Below, piece by piece: positions 28,213 to 38,261 of a stretch of DNA of 38,416 bases. The notes below the pieces were generated by a model, which searched no databases, had not been told where the DNA came from, and saw only the letters and a program-made list of their open reading frames with translations. A program made the position numbers and the translations under genes. How positions within the stretch are numbered: the first letter of the stretch is position 1; every line of letters begins with the position of its first letter. The DNA lies in the NCBI GenBank assembly GCA_028280735.1, contig JANQLH010000250.1, positions 1-38,416 on the forward strand, given 5' to 3'. The stretch comes from SAR324 cluster bacterium. GTDB taxonomy: Bacteria > SAR324 > XYD2-FULL-50-16.

Positions 28213-29355
28213 TCAGGACTCCTCCTTATGGTGAATCTCTTCCAGCGCTTTTTCAATCACTGTCAGTTGATCACTGCTCAGTTCCTCACCGCTGACTTGC
28301 TGAAAAAAATCTTTAAACATATTCAACTCGCCTTTCTGCAGGAGTTCGCGCCGGGTTTTGTATTCATCACCCCTTCCCATCAAACCGGGTCTTTCCAGAT
28401 GAAGCACATTTGGGTAAACCTCACGTAATTTTTGCATGATATCCAGAATAGCGTGAGTATCAGTAAGCCGAACCAGAAGATAATCATCTTTATCAGCATC
28501 GGTCACTCCTTGACGCAGAATCTCATCCAAAGTCCCCTCCAAAACCCTGAGGTCTTTTTGAGGTTTAAGCGGGATTTGCTCGATATTGCATTTACCTTCT
28601 TTATCAATCTCCACAATAGTCACGGCTTTTTTTTGTTTTTGCTCTGAAAAAGAATATTTGAGAATGGAACCCGAATATCGGATATTCTCCTCACCTTTTT
28701 GTTGCGGGCCGTGCAAATGTCCCAGGGCAGAATAGTTAAAACCCCTGAAGTGGTCGGGAGAAACCTTGTCCAGACCTCCCAGTGATAATGGACGTTCAGA
28801 CTCAGTAGGATCTCCGCCGGCCAAAAACAGGTGTCCCAGGGCAACATTGCGATGGTAAGCCGCGATTTGATCCCCGAGTTGATCAATTAAAAACGCTATT
28901 GCCTCATCATGAGTTGCGGTTTCAACCCGGTACCTATGTCGAACGGTAACAGGATCGACATAGGGAATGGCATGAAACGCGACAGGACCATGTTGATCGT
29001 CCAATATGATGGGACTTTGAGCCAAGGGAAGAGAACTGATGATATACAGCCCCGATTCCGACATCTGGCGTGATCCAAAAGCAAGCCTTTCGGCTCCGTC
29101 ATGGTTGCCCGATATGATGATTGCAGGTACTTTTAAATGCCGGCAAATTCTGTCAAAAACATCATCCAACAGTGAGACCGCACTGGACGGAGGCACGGAT
29201 CTGTCGTACACATCCCCGGCCAGCAGCAACACATCAATCTTTTGGTCGGCAGCAATGGACACGATTTGATCCAGAATGAATGACTGATCTTCCAATAAGG
29301 AAACATTATGAAATTGCCGACCTATATGCCAATCAGAGGTGTGTAACAGCCGCAT
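28213..29355 (-). CDS. sbcD: Exonuclease SbcD (Mre11-like nuclease)
   Basis: LHTSDWHIGRQ, LLAGDVYDRSVPPS, IISGNHDGAERL, ALGHLHGPQ. Immediately upstream of sbcC. Confidence 0.95.
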   Translation of the reverse strand: MRLLHTSDWHIGRQFHNVSLLEDQSFILDQIVSIAADQKIDVLLLAGDVYDRSVPPSSAVSLLDDVFDRICRHLKVPAIIISGNHDGAERLAFGSRQMSESGLYIISSLPLAQSPIILDDQHGPVAFHAIPYVDPVTVRHRYRVETATHDEAIAFLIDQLGDQIAAYHRNVALGHLFLAGGDPTESERPLSLGGLDKVSPDHFRGFNYSALGHLHGPQQKGEENIRYSGSILKYSFSEQKQKKAVTIVEIDKEGKCNIEQIPLKPQKDLRVLEGTLDEILRQGVTDADKDDYLLVRLTDTHAILDIMQKLREVYPNVLHLERPGLMGRGDEYKTRRELLQKGELNMFKDFFQQVSGEELSSDQLTVIEKALEEIHHKEES

Positions 29356-29483
29356 AATGAAAAGGAATTTAGGTGTTCTGTTCGGATATTTCTTTGTTTA
29401 GAAGTGTTTGGATTCAGATGGCAATATAAATCATCCGGGCAAGGATCGCAAGATGGGAGAGGATACCGGGGAAACCAAACTGC

Positions 29484-30854
29484 TCAAAATATCCAGCTGG
29501 AACTCAATAAAAAGGAGCTTCCTTCATATTCTTTGTCTTTATCATTGGATTCAGTTTTAAATGCTTCCACTTCTGCTTTCACAGACAGCTGATCGCCGAT
29601 TGATCTTTCCATTGCGAGGCTGAACTCGATTTCAAAATTGTAGAGTTTTTCCGTGTTACCGGATTTAGTTTCAAGCGTTCGTTTTTTATATTGGGTATAG
29701 GTTAGATCCAAACTTTCAATGAATGTCCATCTTGTCATTGTAATCCGAAGGCTTTCACCGATGGAATATTCATCGTAAAGATCATAGCCGGGTCCGTTGT
29801 CTTGATGTACTTTATAAGCTATTGAGCTGTTAAGGTTGATTCCGGGTTCTCCCATCCAGTAGTGATCGTTTGCCAAAACGATTGTTCCGAATTCGTTTTC
29901 CAAGGTCTCCCCTTTGTAAAATGAACCGTCGACATCGGTAACCTCGTCCTCGGGATAGATACTATGATTATAAGCCAGGGATAACAGCAACTCTGAATCC
30001 TCGCCATACTGCCTTTTCAGGCCGGCAGAGGCACCAGTCTGATAATATCGATCAATTAACTCCTCTGAAAAGCTATGCTCCCAGTTCAATCCCAGAAGAG
30101 TATAATAGTTGTTGGCGATCTCATATTGCCAGGAAACTTCAACCGCATAGTCATCACTTCGTATAGTGTCCACAACCCGGTTTTCTTCGGCATTGCCTGA
30201 ATCAAGATCTACAAGGGCTGCATAGTCTAATGCGGCTGCAAACATAAATGCCTTGCCCAGCCATGTTTCCGTTGCGAAACTAATGACTAGGCTTTGAACA
30301 TCGCCGGCTACATCTATATCCGGATATGTTGTATTCTCAAAATAGACAAGCAAGAACACGTTATCCTCGCTTTCACCGCCGTTAAAGTAGAGATAATCAA
30401 GGTAATAATAGCCTTTACGACTGTTAAGTAAAGGTGATTGCTGTTCCAGGATGTTGTTTTCAACTCCCGCTCCGATGGTCGAGCTAAAGGTATGCTGAGA
30501 GGTTTCGGCAGCTTTATTCAGTCCCAGCTCTTTATCCAGAGAGATAACCGAAGGATCTTCACCCAACATTTCATCCAAAACCTGATCAATGTAGAGTTCG
30601 GGATCTTTTACCATATCCGCCTTTGCGGCAGGCAATTCGTTCACCTCAGACGCTTGCAGGTTGCTGAAGAAAAGAGCTCCAATGGCAAAAAGCAACATAC
30701 CATGTTTCAGCTTGAGAAAAGAGCGCGACAATACGACCGGGCACCAGACTTTAAGCGTTGTTAATGTCCGAGTTCCGTTTTGGAAAACTGAAGATAATTT
30801 GGAGTAAACTGAAATTGGCTGTTTGCTGAACATGGGATAAGGACTGTTGTGCAA
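29484..30854 (-). CDS. Putative outer-membrane beta-barrel protein
   Basis: Signal-peptide-like HGMLLFAIGALFFSNLQASE, alternating aromatic strands, C-terminal ...SSWIF. The true start is probably internal, near the leader. Confidence 0.6.
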   Translation of the reverse strand: MHNSPYPMFSKQPISVYSKLSSVFQNGTRTLTTLKVWCPVVLSRSFLKLKHGMLLFAIGALFFSNLQASEVNELPAAKADMVKDPELYIDQVLDEMLGEDPSVISLDKELGLNKAAETSQHTFSSTIGAGVENNILEQQSPLLNSRKGYYYLDYLYFNGGESEDNVFLLVYFENTTYPDIDVAGDVQSLVISFATETWLGKAFMFAAALDYAALVDLDSGNAEENRVVDTIRSDDYAVEVSWQYEIANNYYTLLGLNWEHSFSEELIDRYYQTGASAGLKRQYGEDSELLLSLAYNHSIYPEDEVTDVDGSFYKGETLENEFGTIVLANDHYWMGEPGINLNSSIAYKVHQDNGPGYDLYDEYSIGESLRITMTRWTFIESLDLTYTQYKKRTLETKSGNTEKLYNFEIEFSLAMERSIGDQLSVKAEVEAFKTESNDKDKEYEGSSFLLSSSWIF

Positions 30855-30869
30855 GCTTTTGTGAAATGA

Positions 30870-31598
30870 TTACTTCTTCTTTTTCTTCTTTTTTTTATCT
30901 TTGTCTTTATCTTTATCTGTATCTTTGCCTTTTTTCTTGTCCTTCTCCTTTTTCTTTTTTTCCTTATCTTTTTTCTTTTTAGTCTTTGCCTTGGCTTTTT
31001 TTACTTTCTTAGGTTTCTTAATTTTCTTGTTTTCAGCCTTTACCTTTTTTTTGGTTTCAGGGGTTTGTACCTGGGGCTCCTTACTTTGTCTTGTTTGTTC
31101 AGTGGTTTGCTCCGAAATTGTGGTTTTTACCTTCAGTTCATTCATCGCTGTTTCCAAAGATTTGGAGCCGCCTACCACGGAAAAATACTGACTGTTTTGC
31201 GAGTACCAGTTTTGAAGCAGTTGATTACTTTGCTCGGGAGGCAATCCCTGAAGGTTTTCATATTTCTTAATAATCTTCTGGCGCAGGTTCTCTCGAATTT
31301 CTTTTGCCAGACGTCTTTGTTTGGCTATTCGATCCGAATTCTTTATTTTCCAAATTGCAATTGCCTGACTCTTTTCCTCCCGGGTTTTTAAAGACTTATC
31401 CCTGACCCGCGAAATCAGCTCTTTGCGGATGATTTCACGTTCAATGCGATAACGAACTATCTTATCCTTCAACTCTTTGGAGAACTCCTGGGCGTTCAGA
31501 CTCATACTACACGGCACAAAGAGCAGGATTGCAAGGAATCTTGCCATCCGACCCATCGGGCCTTTTAGAATTATAAAAAGGGATAATACTTTTTCCAT
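30870..31598 (-). CDS. Secreted protein with a long Lys-rich C-terminal tail
   Basis: Leader ARFLAILLFVPCSMSLNAQ, helical middle, then ETKKKVKAENKKIKKPKKVKKAKAKTKKKKDKEKKKKEKDKKKGKDTDKDKDKDKKKKKKKK. Confidence 0.6.
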   Translation of the reverse strand: MEKVLSLFIILKGPMGRMARFLAILLFVPCSMSLNAQEFSKELKDKIVRYRIEREIIRKELISRVRDKSLKTREEKSQAIAIWKIKNSDRIAKQRRLAKEIRENLRQKIIKKYENLQGLPPEQSNQLLQNWYSQNSQYFSVVGGSKSLETAMNELKVKTTISEQTTEQTRQSKEPQVQTPETKKKVKAENKKIKKPKKVKKAKAKTKKKKDKEKKKKEKDKKKGKDTDKDKDKDKKKKKKKK

Positions 31599-31902
31599 AA
31601 CGACAATATTAAACTTCCAAAAATATGAATGACTCCCAGAATTGTGATTGAACTCCGGATAAACGCCTTACGGGTAGTGAAGAATCTCAAAAACGTGCTT
31701 CGGAATAGGATATCAATAATTTACCACCGGGATTTATTTCGATCGCTTCATAGATTTAAGTCTTTGCAAAACCAGCAAAATAAAGACCTGGCCCAATTGT
31801 TGGTGCACTCATTGTGCCGAATCCCTGAAAACACTTGATGGGGATTGGCATTAGCAAAAGTCCCTTATTTTAACGGGTAAGGTACATGTCCTTCTATTGA
31901 GA

Positions 31903-31922
31903 CATCATACCACATCATACCA
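31903..31922. repeat. Perfect tandem 10-mer (CATCATACCA)x2
   Basis: CATCATACCA at 31903-31912 and again at 31913-31922, intergenic. Confidence 0.6.
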
Positions 31923-32213
31923 TGAAAAACTTGAATATCAAAATCCGGTTTTCTGATTGGAAGGACCTCACGGGGGGGCAGTTCTTTAGTAACACAACCA
32001 TAGCCCAGGCTCTTTTATCATGATAATTGGTTAAACAACCATAACATAAGGGTGAAGAATCAAATTTTTCACCTCTTAAGTCATATCATCTGCAATTTTC
32101 TGAAATAATGGAAGTATTGACAGGCCCAAGAACTGGCTAAATGGCCATTTCCTAAGCTCATAACTTGAACACAAAAGGATGAGAGATGACATACTGTTCG
32201 GAGCGATTCGCCT

Positions 32214-34370
32214 TTAGTATTTTAAACGAGCGTAATAGGTTTTCCTGGAGGCATCAATAGCTTGCTTTAAGGTAAAAATGCTCTTTGTTTCCAACAAGGG
32301 AATCATCTTCAAAAACAACTCTCCTGTAGTCAAAGCGTCACCCAAGGCCGTATGCCTTCCAATCACGCGTATTCCCAAACGCTTGGCAATGGCTTCCAGA
32401 CTATGGTTTTTTTGGGCAGGATTGATGACAGCGGAAAGCAGTAAAGTATCCAATACCGGATTGGTAAAGGATATTCCCGTTGCTTTTTCCTTCATTTGCA
32501 ACATTTTCATATCAAATGCCGCATTATGTCCGATCAATACGGTGTCCTTGGCAAAACTGAAAAAGCCGGGAAGGGTCACCTTAATATCGGGCTGTCCTTT
32601 CAGCATGTTAGCTTTGATACCATGATATTTGATTGATTCTTTAGGAATTGACCTGTTCGGATTTACCAGCCTGTCAAATGATTCTTCCCTCAACAAGCGG
32701 CCATTGACAATTCTTAGGGCACCAATCGATATTATTTCGTCTTCTTTAGGATTCAGTCCTGTGGTTTCCGTGTCAAACACGGTGTAGGTGAGGTCACTCA
32801 GAAAGCTGTCTTCTTCAGGGTCAAGTGCCTCAACCCGGTTAAAGATATCAAAATCATAAAACTCGGTTCTGCTCTTAACAGAGATAGCCGCATGAGCTCG
32901 ATCGTTTGTCACGACCTTTGACGCAACCTTGGGAAACATCATTCGAAGGCATGGATAGCCATCAGAGGTAACCTGGGGCCAAATCTCCGTATTGTGCTGT
33001 CTCATGGTTTCCTTCAAGGTGAAAGGTATTGTTGCCTCGCCAATTTCCATTCTTTGAAATACCCATTGATTCAGGTCCTGGGGTAAGATGGCATTTCCCT
33101 GCCAGGTAAGGTCAAACATCACCGACTTCCCGGATTGTTTAAATCGGCACTGTATCCATTTCGGCCCAACTTTTGACACCAGTTTATGAAGTTGGAAGAG
33201 AACCGCATGAACTATAGAAAAGCTGTCTACATGAATCCACAAATTCTCGTCACTGGATTGGACCTCTATGGAAAGCTTCAGGTCCGATTGTGCTTTTTTT
33301 CTAATAATCTCCAGCAGATCATCACATTGGAAATCTTCCATGGGCCATTCCGATTTGGACCCCAGGATGCTTTCAACTTCGGGACAATCGATAACACTCG
33401 ACAAATTGTGAGTCTCATCCAAAATGATTCGTCTGAGTTTGGCCAATTCATCCGGCCCCATATCGGGGAAATCCATGATTGTTTCCATGGCAGCCCGAAT
33501 GCCGCTCATGGCAGATCGGATGGAAGTGATCAGGGAGTCCAGGTAAACCTCACGTTGGTCTTCAACAACCATTCTTTGGGTGATATCTTTGACGATCAGC
33601 ACAAAGCCAAAGATCTGAATTTCATTGGTAATAATCGGAATGGCATAAACATCCAGCATTCCGCCGCTGCCGGTTGTGTGAGCAAAATGATAACCCGAAT
33701 GATCCTCCTCTTTTTCCAATCGATTGGTCAATTCATCAAACACATGAACCACCTGGTTTTTATTTAAAATACCCAGGATTGACCTGCCTAATCCAAGCGA
33801 ATCCGTGGCAGACTGTTTTCCCTCCTGATCTTCCGCTTGATCGATCAGCAATGATCTGGCCTTCTGGTTATACAATAGGATCTGCCAATTTATATTACAG
33901 ATTATTATACCTTCAGGAAATCCAGAAATGACCGCTGCCAAGCGATTTTTCTCCTCTTCGGATTCCCGCTTGGCCTGTTGTATTGTATTCTCAATCTCCT
34001 GTTCCGACACCTCAATGCGATCAGCCATCTCATTGATCATGTCAACCAAGGTTTCAAGGTCATTACTGCCCTCCAGGGAGATGCGATGAGAAGGGTTGGC
34101 AGAGGTCACTATGGATAATTCTTCCACAGTTCTTTTCAACGGCAGGACGTAGGTATTGAGGAACTGGTCAAAGGCCAGACCAAATGCAAAAGCTATTAAA
34201 ACAAAAGCGATAAAAATCGGACCGATATTATCCTTGAAGATTTTTCCCAGAATGACTTGTTCTTCCGGAGAAAGATTCAGCCAGAATTGATAGTAGATGA
34301 CAGCCGCAATAATGCTGAGGATGATAAAGGATATCAGTGCAAATAGCTGGTATTTGTTCTTGAGCAGCAT
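32214..34370 (-). CDS. TM-HAMP-PAS-pseudo histidine kinase fused to a DEDDh 3'-5' exonuclease domain
   Basis: Two N-terminal TM segments, HAMP/PAS region, degenerate kinase core. C-terminal VFDTETTGL, LIGHNAAFDMKML and HTALGDALTTGELF match ExoI/II/III of the DnaQ family. Confidence 0.85.
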   Translation of the reverse strand: MLLKNKYQLFALISFIILSIIAAVIYYQFWLNLSPEEQVILGKIFKDNIGPIFIAFVLIAFAFGLAFDQFLNTYVLPLKRTVEELSIVTSANPSHRISLEGSNDLETLVDMINEMADRIEVSEQEIENTIQQAKRESEEEKNRLAAVISGFPEGIIICNINWQILLYNQKARSLLIDQAEDQEGKQSATDSLGLGRSILGILNKNQVVHVFDELTNRLEKEEDHSGYHFAHTTGSGGMLDVYAIPIITNEIQIFGFVLIVKDITQRMVVEDQREVYLDSLITSIRSAMSGIRAAMETIMDFPDMGPDELAKLRRIILDETHNLSSVIDCPEVESILGSKSEWPMEDFQCDDLLEIIRKKAQSDLKLSIEVQSSDENLWIHVDSFSIVHAVLFQLHKLVSKVGPKWIQCRFKQSGKSVMFDLTWQGNAILPQDLNQWVFQRMEIGEATIPFTLKETMRQHNTEIWPQVTSDGYPCLRMMFPKVASKVVTNDRAHAAISVKSRTEFYDFDIFNRVEALDPEEDSFLSDLTYTVFDTETTGLNPKEDEIISIGALRIVNGRLLREESFDRLVNPNRSIPKESIKYHGIKANMLKGQPDIKVTLPGFFSFAKDTVLIGHNAAFDMKMLQMKEKATGISFTNPVLDTLLLSAVINPAQKNHSLEAIAKRLGIRVIGRHTALGDALTTGELFLKMIPLLETKSIFTLKQAIDASRKTYYARLKY

Positions 34371-34380
34371 ATCTACTGAC

Positions 34381-34746
34381 TTAGTTGATCATTTCGTTGA
34401 TTTTTTTTACCAGTTCTTTAGTGGAAAATGGTTTGATAATATATGCATCAGCCCCCATTGCCATGCCTTTTTCAATATCCGAATCGCGACTCTTCGCCGT
34501 AAGCAGAATGATTTTCATATCCTGCATATCATATGCTGTACGAAGAGTGTGACAGACTTCAAACCCGGTAATATCAGGCAGCATGATATCCAGTAAAACT
34601 AAATCCGGCCTGCTTTTTACCACAGATTCAAGGACTTCCTTGCCGTTGCGGGCGATCATTACTTCATACCCGCTCTGTTTCATCAAAAACTCCAGGGGCA
34701 CCACTATGTTGGGTTCATCATCAACTATCAGTATCTTTTTTGGCAT
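34381..34746 (-). CDS. Stand-alone response-regulator receiver domain
   Basis: MPKKILIVDDEPNIVVPLEFLMKQSGYEV...PDLVLLDIMLPDITGFEV...IILLTAKSRDSD...GADAYIIKPFSTKEL. No output domain. Confidence 0.9.
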   Translation of the reverse strand: MPKKILIVDDEPNIVVPLEFLMKQSGYEVMIARNGKEVLESVVKSRPDLVLLDIMLPDITGFEVCHTLRTAYDMQDMKIILLTAKSRDSDIEKGMAMGADAYIIKPFSTKELVKKINEMIN

Positions 34747-34822
34747 TTGCATCTCATTGGCAATATTTAGCATTCCCTTGCGGAAAGTAGGCACGCTTCA
34801 GCTCAAACCGGCTGATACATTT

Positions 34823-37579
34823 TTACATGATGACATATTCAAATCGCTCAATCTCGACTCCCTTCTGGTGTTTTGGGAGAGTAAAGGTAAAGGTTGATCC
34901 TTTTTTGGGTTTACTTTCCACCCAGATTTTTCCCTGGTGGGATTCAACTATTAACTTGCAAATGGGAAGACCCAGGCCGCTACCTGAATTGGTGGATTCG
35001 ATCTGGCCTTTTAATTGTGTAAACCTCTCAAATACCAACTCTTTGTCTTTAGCTTTAATCCCAATCCCATTGTCCCTGATTTCTACTTTCAAGTAATCTT
35101 TTTCCTCCGTCAAGGAGATTTCAATATGTCCATTCTCGTTGCCACAAAATTTTACCGCATTTGACACCAGGTTGATAATCACCTGGATTATCCGGTCTCT
35201 ATCCAGCATCACCAAGGGGACTTCCCCGGGGGTATGAACATCCAGAGTAATATTTTTCCCTTCAATCAGCTGCCTGGTAGCATCAATGGCATCACCGATG
35301 ATTTTTATCGTATTGGATAACTGCAGATGCAGCACGGTTTTTTGAGAATCAAATTTTTGTATATCCAGTACCTGGTTAATCAATCGGGACAATCTTTGAG
35401 TCTCCTTGATAATAATGGCAGTGAATTCCGACTGTCTCTCCTCTTCAAGGTCGGGAGTTTGATTCAAGATTTCAGCCAGGGCTCGAATCGAGGTCAGGGG
35501 TGTCCGTAATTCATGGGTCACTGTGGAGATAAAATCATTCTTCAATTTATCCAACTCTTTTAGTTTCTCATTGGCTGATTTTAAATCTGTGGTGGCCTTT
35601 TCAAGCTCAGATGATTTGAATTCCAGCTCTTTGCTATACGCAATTGCTTGCTGGGTTTCATCAATCATTTTAATGATTTCATCGCTGCTGAGCGGCTCCT
35701 TTTTGGCGATGGAATCCATCATCACCCTGGCAGTAGCAGATCCTATCGCGCCTGCCAGTAGTTTCTCCCCGTAATTTACCAGATCGGTTTCCGCTTCAAG
35801 CAATTCTTCCCAATCGATGTTTCTGTTGTTTGCGTATGTCGTTAAGGCTCTGTCAGTCGCTTCTTCACCGATAAACCTGGCTAGCAGGGAACGCAGATCA
35901 AGCACACTGGCACCGGCAGTTTTTACAAAATGAGCATCCCGGGAATGATCAAAAGCATCCACAAACAATGTTGCCTGGCTATACTCAAGGGGTGAGGGTT
36001 TACTGAACAAAGATATACCCACGTACAAGGCAAAGTTGAACAATAAGCTCCAAAATGCTGCATGAGAGATGCTTTTGAACTCCGAAAACCCGAAAAGCTG
36101 ATGCGGATTCAGCCAGGCCAGCCCGAAAGGTCCTTCTGTCATAATGGATAACGGCACCAAACCTGCCTGGGCCAGCGAAGGCAGCACCAATGTATAAGCC
36201 CAGATCAAAAACCCGGCGGTTAAACCCGCAAGTGCACCGATTCTGGTACCTTTCTTCCAGAAAATTCCACCCAGCATGGCAGGTCCAAACTGGGCCACAG
36301 CCGTGAAAGAGGTCATTCCTATCGAAACCAGGGGAGCGTTTTTTGAAATAAAATGCACATAGGTATAACCCAGCATCAAAACAAAAACGATACTGGCCCT
36401 GCGAATCATCAGGATATGGCGACTTAAATCCTTTCGGACGGAAAAATCCCAAAACGGTGAACGAAAGAGGATAGGCATAACCAGTTCGTTACAGATCATC
36501 GTAGAAAGGGCAATGGAAGAGACAATCACCATGCTGGTGGCGGCGGACAAACCTCCGATAAAGACAATCATGGCAATCACCTTATTCCCTTCCAAAAGCG
36601 GAAGAATCAATCCGAAATATTCCGATTCCATCTCTCTTCCGGGCAAACTCAACAGCCCCCCAAAGGCAATAGGCAGGACAAAAATATTGATAATCAGCAA
36701 ATATAGAGGAAAGAGCCAGGTCGCCTTGTTTACATGCTTTTCATTGACATTTTCAACGATTGATACCTGAAATTGCCTGGGCAAAAACATTATTGCCATC
36801 ATTGAAATCACCGTAAGCCAAAGCCATTCTGAAAATGCGCCTTGCGATTCCGGCATGATAAACAGGTGGCTGTACATGGATTCAGCCCGGCTGAATATAT
36901 CACCAAATCCGTTAAACATACCGTAGGTTACGAAAACCCCGAGTATTAAAAACGCCAGCAGCTTGATAATGGACTCGAAAGCGATGGCCGCCACTACCCC
37001 TTCATGTCGCTCTGTTGCGTCAAGATGCCTGGTTCCGAAAAGCAGGGCAAACGCAATTAAAACCAGGGTCACATAAAAAGCTGTATCCTGCAGTACAAAT
37101 ACATTGCCGGAAAGTGCCGGGAAATCCACATCAGGGTACCTGCTTATCACTAAAAAGCTCTCCGAAATGGCCTTTAGCTGCAGAGAGATATAGGGTACGA
37201 TTCCCGCTACAGCTATGGTGGCTACCAAGCCTCCGAGCAGGTTGCTTTTCCCGTAGCGGGAGGAAATAAAATCGGCAATGGAAGTCAGGCGATGAGTTTT
37301 GCTGATGCGAATCATTTTACGGAGGAGTATCCACCAGATACAAGCCATTAAGGTTGGGCCTAAATAAATTGGCAGATACCCTATACCATCGTGAACGACA
37401 AATCCTATGTTTCCATAGAATGTCCAGGCAGTGCAGTAAACCGCAAGGGATAGAGAGTATACATAAGGATTACTAATGATGCTTTTGCCGGCATCCGCTC
37501 GTTTGTCCCCATAGTAAGCGATAGCAAACAGCAAGCTGAGATAACAAAATGCAGAAAGTAATATAATCCAGCTTTCCAA
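34823..37579 (-). CDS. SLC5 (PutP-like) transporter - STAC - histidine kinase sensor
   Basis: Sodium:solute-symporter-like TM region, STAC-like RFIGEEATDRAL...LVNYGEKLLAGAIGSATARVMM, FISTVTHELRTPLTSIRALAEI H box, NLVSNAVKFC N box, SGSGLGLPICKLIVESHQGKI. Confidence 0.92.
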   Translation of the reverse strand: MESWIILLSAFCYLSLLFAIAYYGDKRADAGKSIISNPYVYSLSLAVYCTAWTFYGNIGFVVHDGIGYLPIYLGPTLMACIWWILLRKMIRISKTHRLTSIADFISSRYGKSNLLGGLVATIAVAGIVPYISLQLKAISESFLVISRYPDVDFPALSGNVFVLQDTAFYVTLVLIAFALLFGTRHLDATERHEGVVAAIAFESIIKLLAFLILGVFVTYGMFNGFGDIFSRAESMYSHLFIMPESQGAFSEWLWLTVISMMAIMFLPRQFQVSIVENVNEKHVNKATWLFPLYLLIINIFVLPIAFGGLLSLPGREMESEYFGLILPLLEGNKVIAMIVFIGGLSAATSMVIVSSIALSTMICNELVMPILFRSPFWDFSVRKDLSRHILMIRRASIVFVLMLGYTYVHFISKNAPLVSIGMTSFTAVAQFGPAMLGGIFWKKGTRIGALAGLTAGFLIWAYTLVLPSLAQAGLVPLSIMTEGPFGLAWLNPHQLFGFSEFKSISHAAFWSLLFNFALYVGISLFSKPSPLEYSQATLFVDAFDHSRDAHFVKTAGASVLDLRSLLARFIGEEATDRALTTYANNRNIDWEELLEAETDLVNYGEKLLAGAIGSATARVMMDSIAKKEPLSSDEIIKMIDETQQAIAYSKELEFKSSELEKATTDLKSANEKLKELDKLKNDFISTVTHELRTPLTSIRALAEILNQTPDLEEERQSEFTAIIIKETQRLSRLINQVLDIQKFDSQKTVLHLQLSNTIKIIGDAIDATRQLIEGKNITLDVHTPGEVPLVMLDRDRIIQVIINLVSNAVKFCGNENGHIEISLTEEKDYLKVEIRDNGIGIKAKDKELVFERFTQLKGQIESTNSGSGLGLPICKLIVESHQGKIWVESKPKKGSTFTFTLPKHQKGVEIERFEYVIM

Positions 37580-37599
37580 AACGGCTTGTTTCCTTAAAC

Positions 37600-37860
37600 T
37601 TAGAGTTTTTTTAAGACAGACTCACCCAAGTTTTCACCAGGAACCGGGTCATCCCCTTTTCTTTTATGTCGCAATTCCATCAATACGATCATCAATCCGA
37701 TAAACACAGCCCAGACAACAAAGAGATAAAGGTATAAGATCGGGATGCCGGCAATGGTCTTGCTTAGATTTACCAGGGAAAGAATTGGATATTGCAGACC
37801 GGCCAATCCGATGATAAATAAAAAACCCAGTCTTTCCCCAAGATAGGTGCGCGAAAGCAT
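37600..37860 (-). CDS. Small membrane protein upstream of the SLC5-HK gene
   Basis: MLSRTYLGERLGFLFIIGLAGLQYPILSLVNLSKTIAGIPILYLYLFVVWAVFIGLMIVLMELRHKRK, two or three TM segments. The ORF is open from 37965. Confidence 0.65.
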   Translation of the reverse strand: MLSRTYLGERLGFLFIIGLAGLQYPILSLVNLSKTIAGIPILYLYLFVVWAVFIGLMIVLMELRHKRKGDDPVPGENLGESVLKKL

Positions 37861-38054
37861 TTTGAGTCCTGAATAATGGTCGGTGATGTGATTCGGAAAT
37901 AAACAGCTATATGTTGTTCGGATATTCGTTAACCAAAGGCCGGGATTGCTGAAATAAAACCACATTCAGGTTATTAAATCAACCTTATTTTAAAGTACGA
38001 TGCTCGTTCTTTCATTCCAATAGCGACACCAAAATCAAGTAATACTAAGTGTCG

Positions 38055-38261
38055 TCCCTAAGGGATTTAATTGCATAGTGGAATGAATCACCAGCGCTTG
38101 GCACTGCCGGCTACTCCTCTGCCATCCCTTCGGGATTTAACTCGCAATCATAATTACCACTAAGTTATCAATCACTTGCAAAAAATTAACTACCTGTAAA
38201 TCCCGGTTCCTAACATAGCCTTAAAGCTTTACCTCTAATTTATAACAAGCTCCGTAGGAGC
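38055..38261. repeat. Cluster of REP-like mini-hairpins
   Basis: TCCC-taa-GGGATTTAA (38055-), ATCCC-ttc-GGGATTTAACTCGC (38124-), GCTCC-gta-GGAGCGAAATATTGTA (38249-). Confidence 0.55.

Noticed and set aside
25151-29355. sbcCD as a defence island component
   Set aside because: Standard SbcCD with intact motifs and ordinary neighbours; no defence genes adjacent.
30901-31191. Phe/Ser-rich ORF on the + strand
   Set aside because: Antisense of the AAA/AAG-rich Lys tail; a composition artefact.
33186-33767. 193-aa + strand ORF
   Set aside because: Antisense to the HAMP/PAS/exonuclease gene; no recognised domain.
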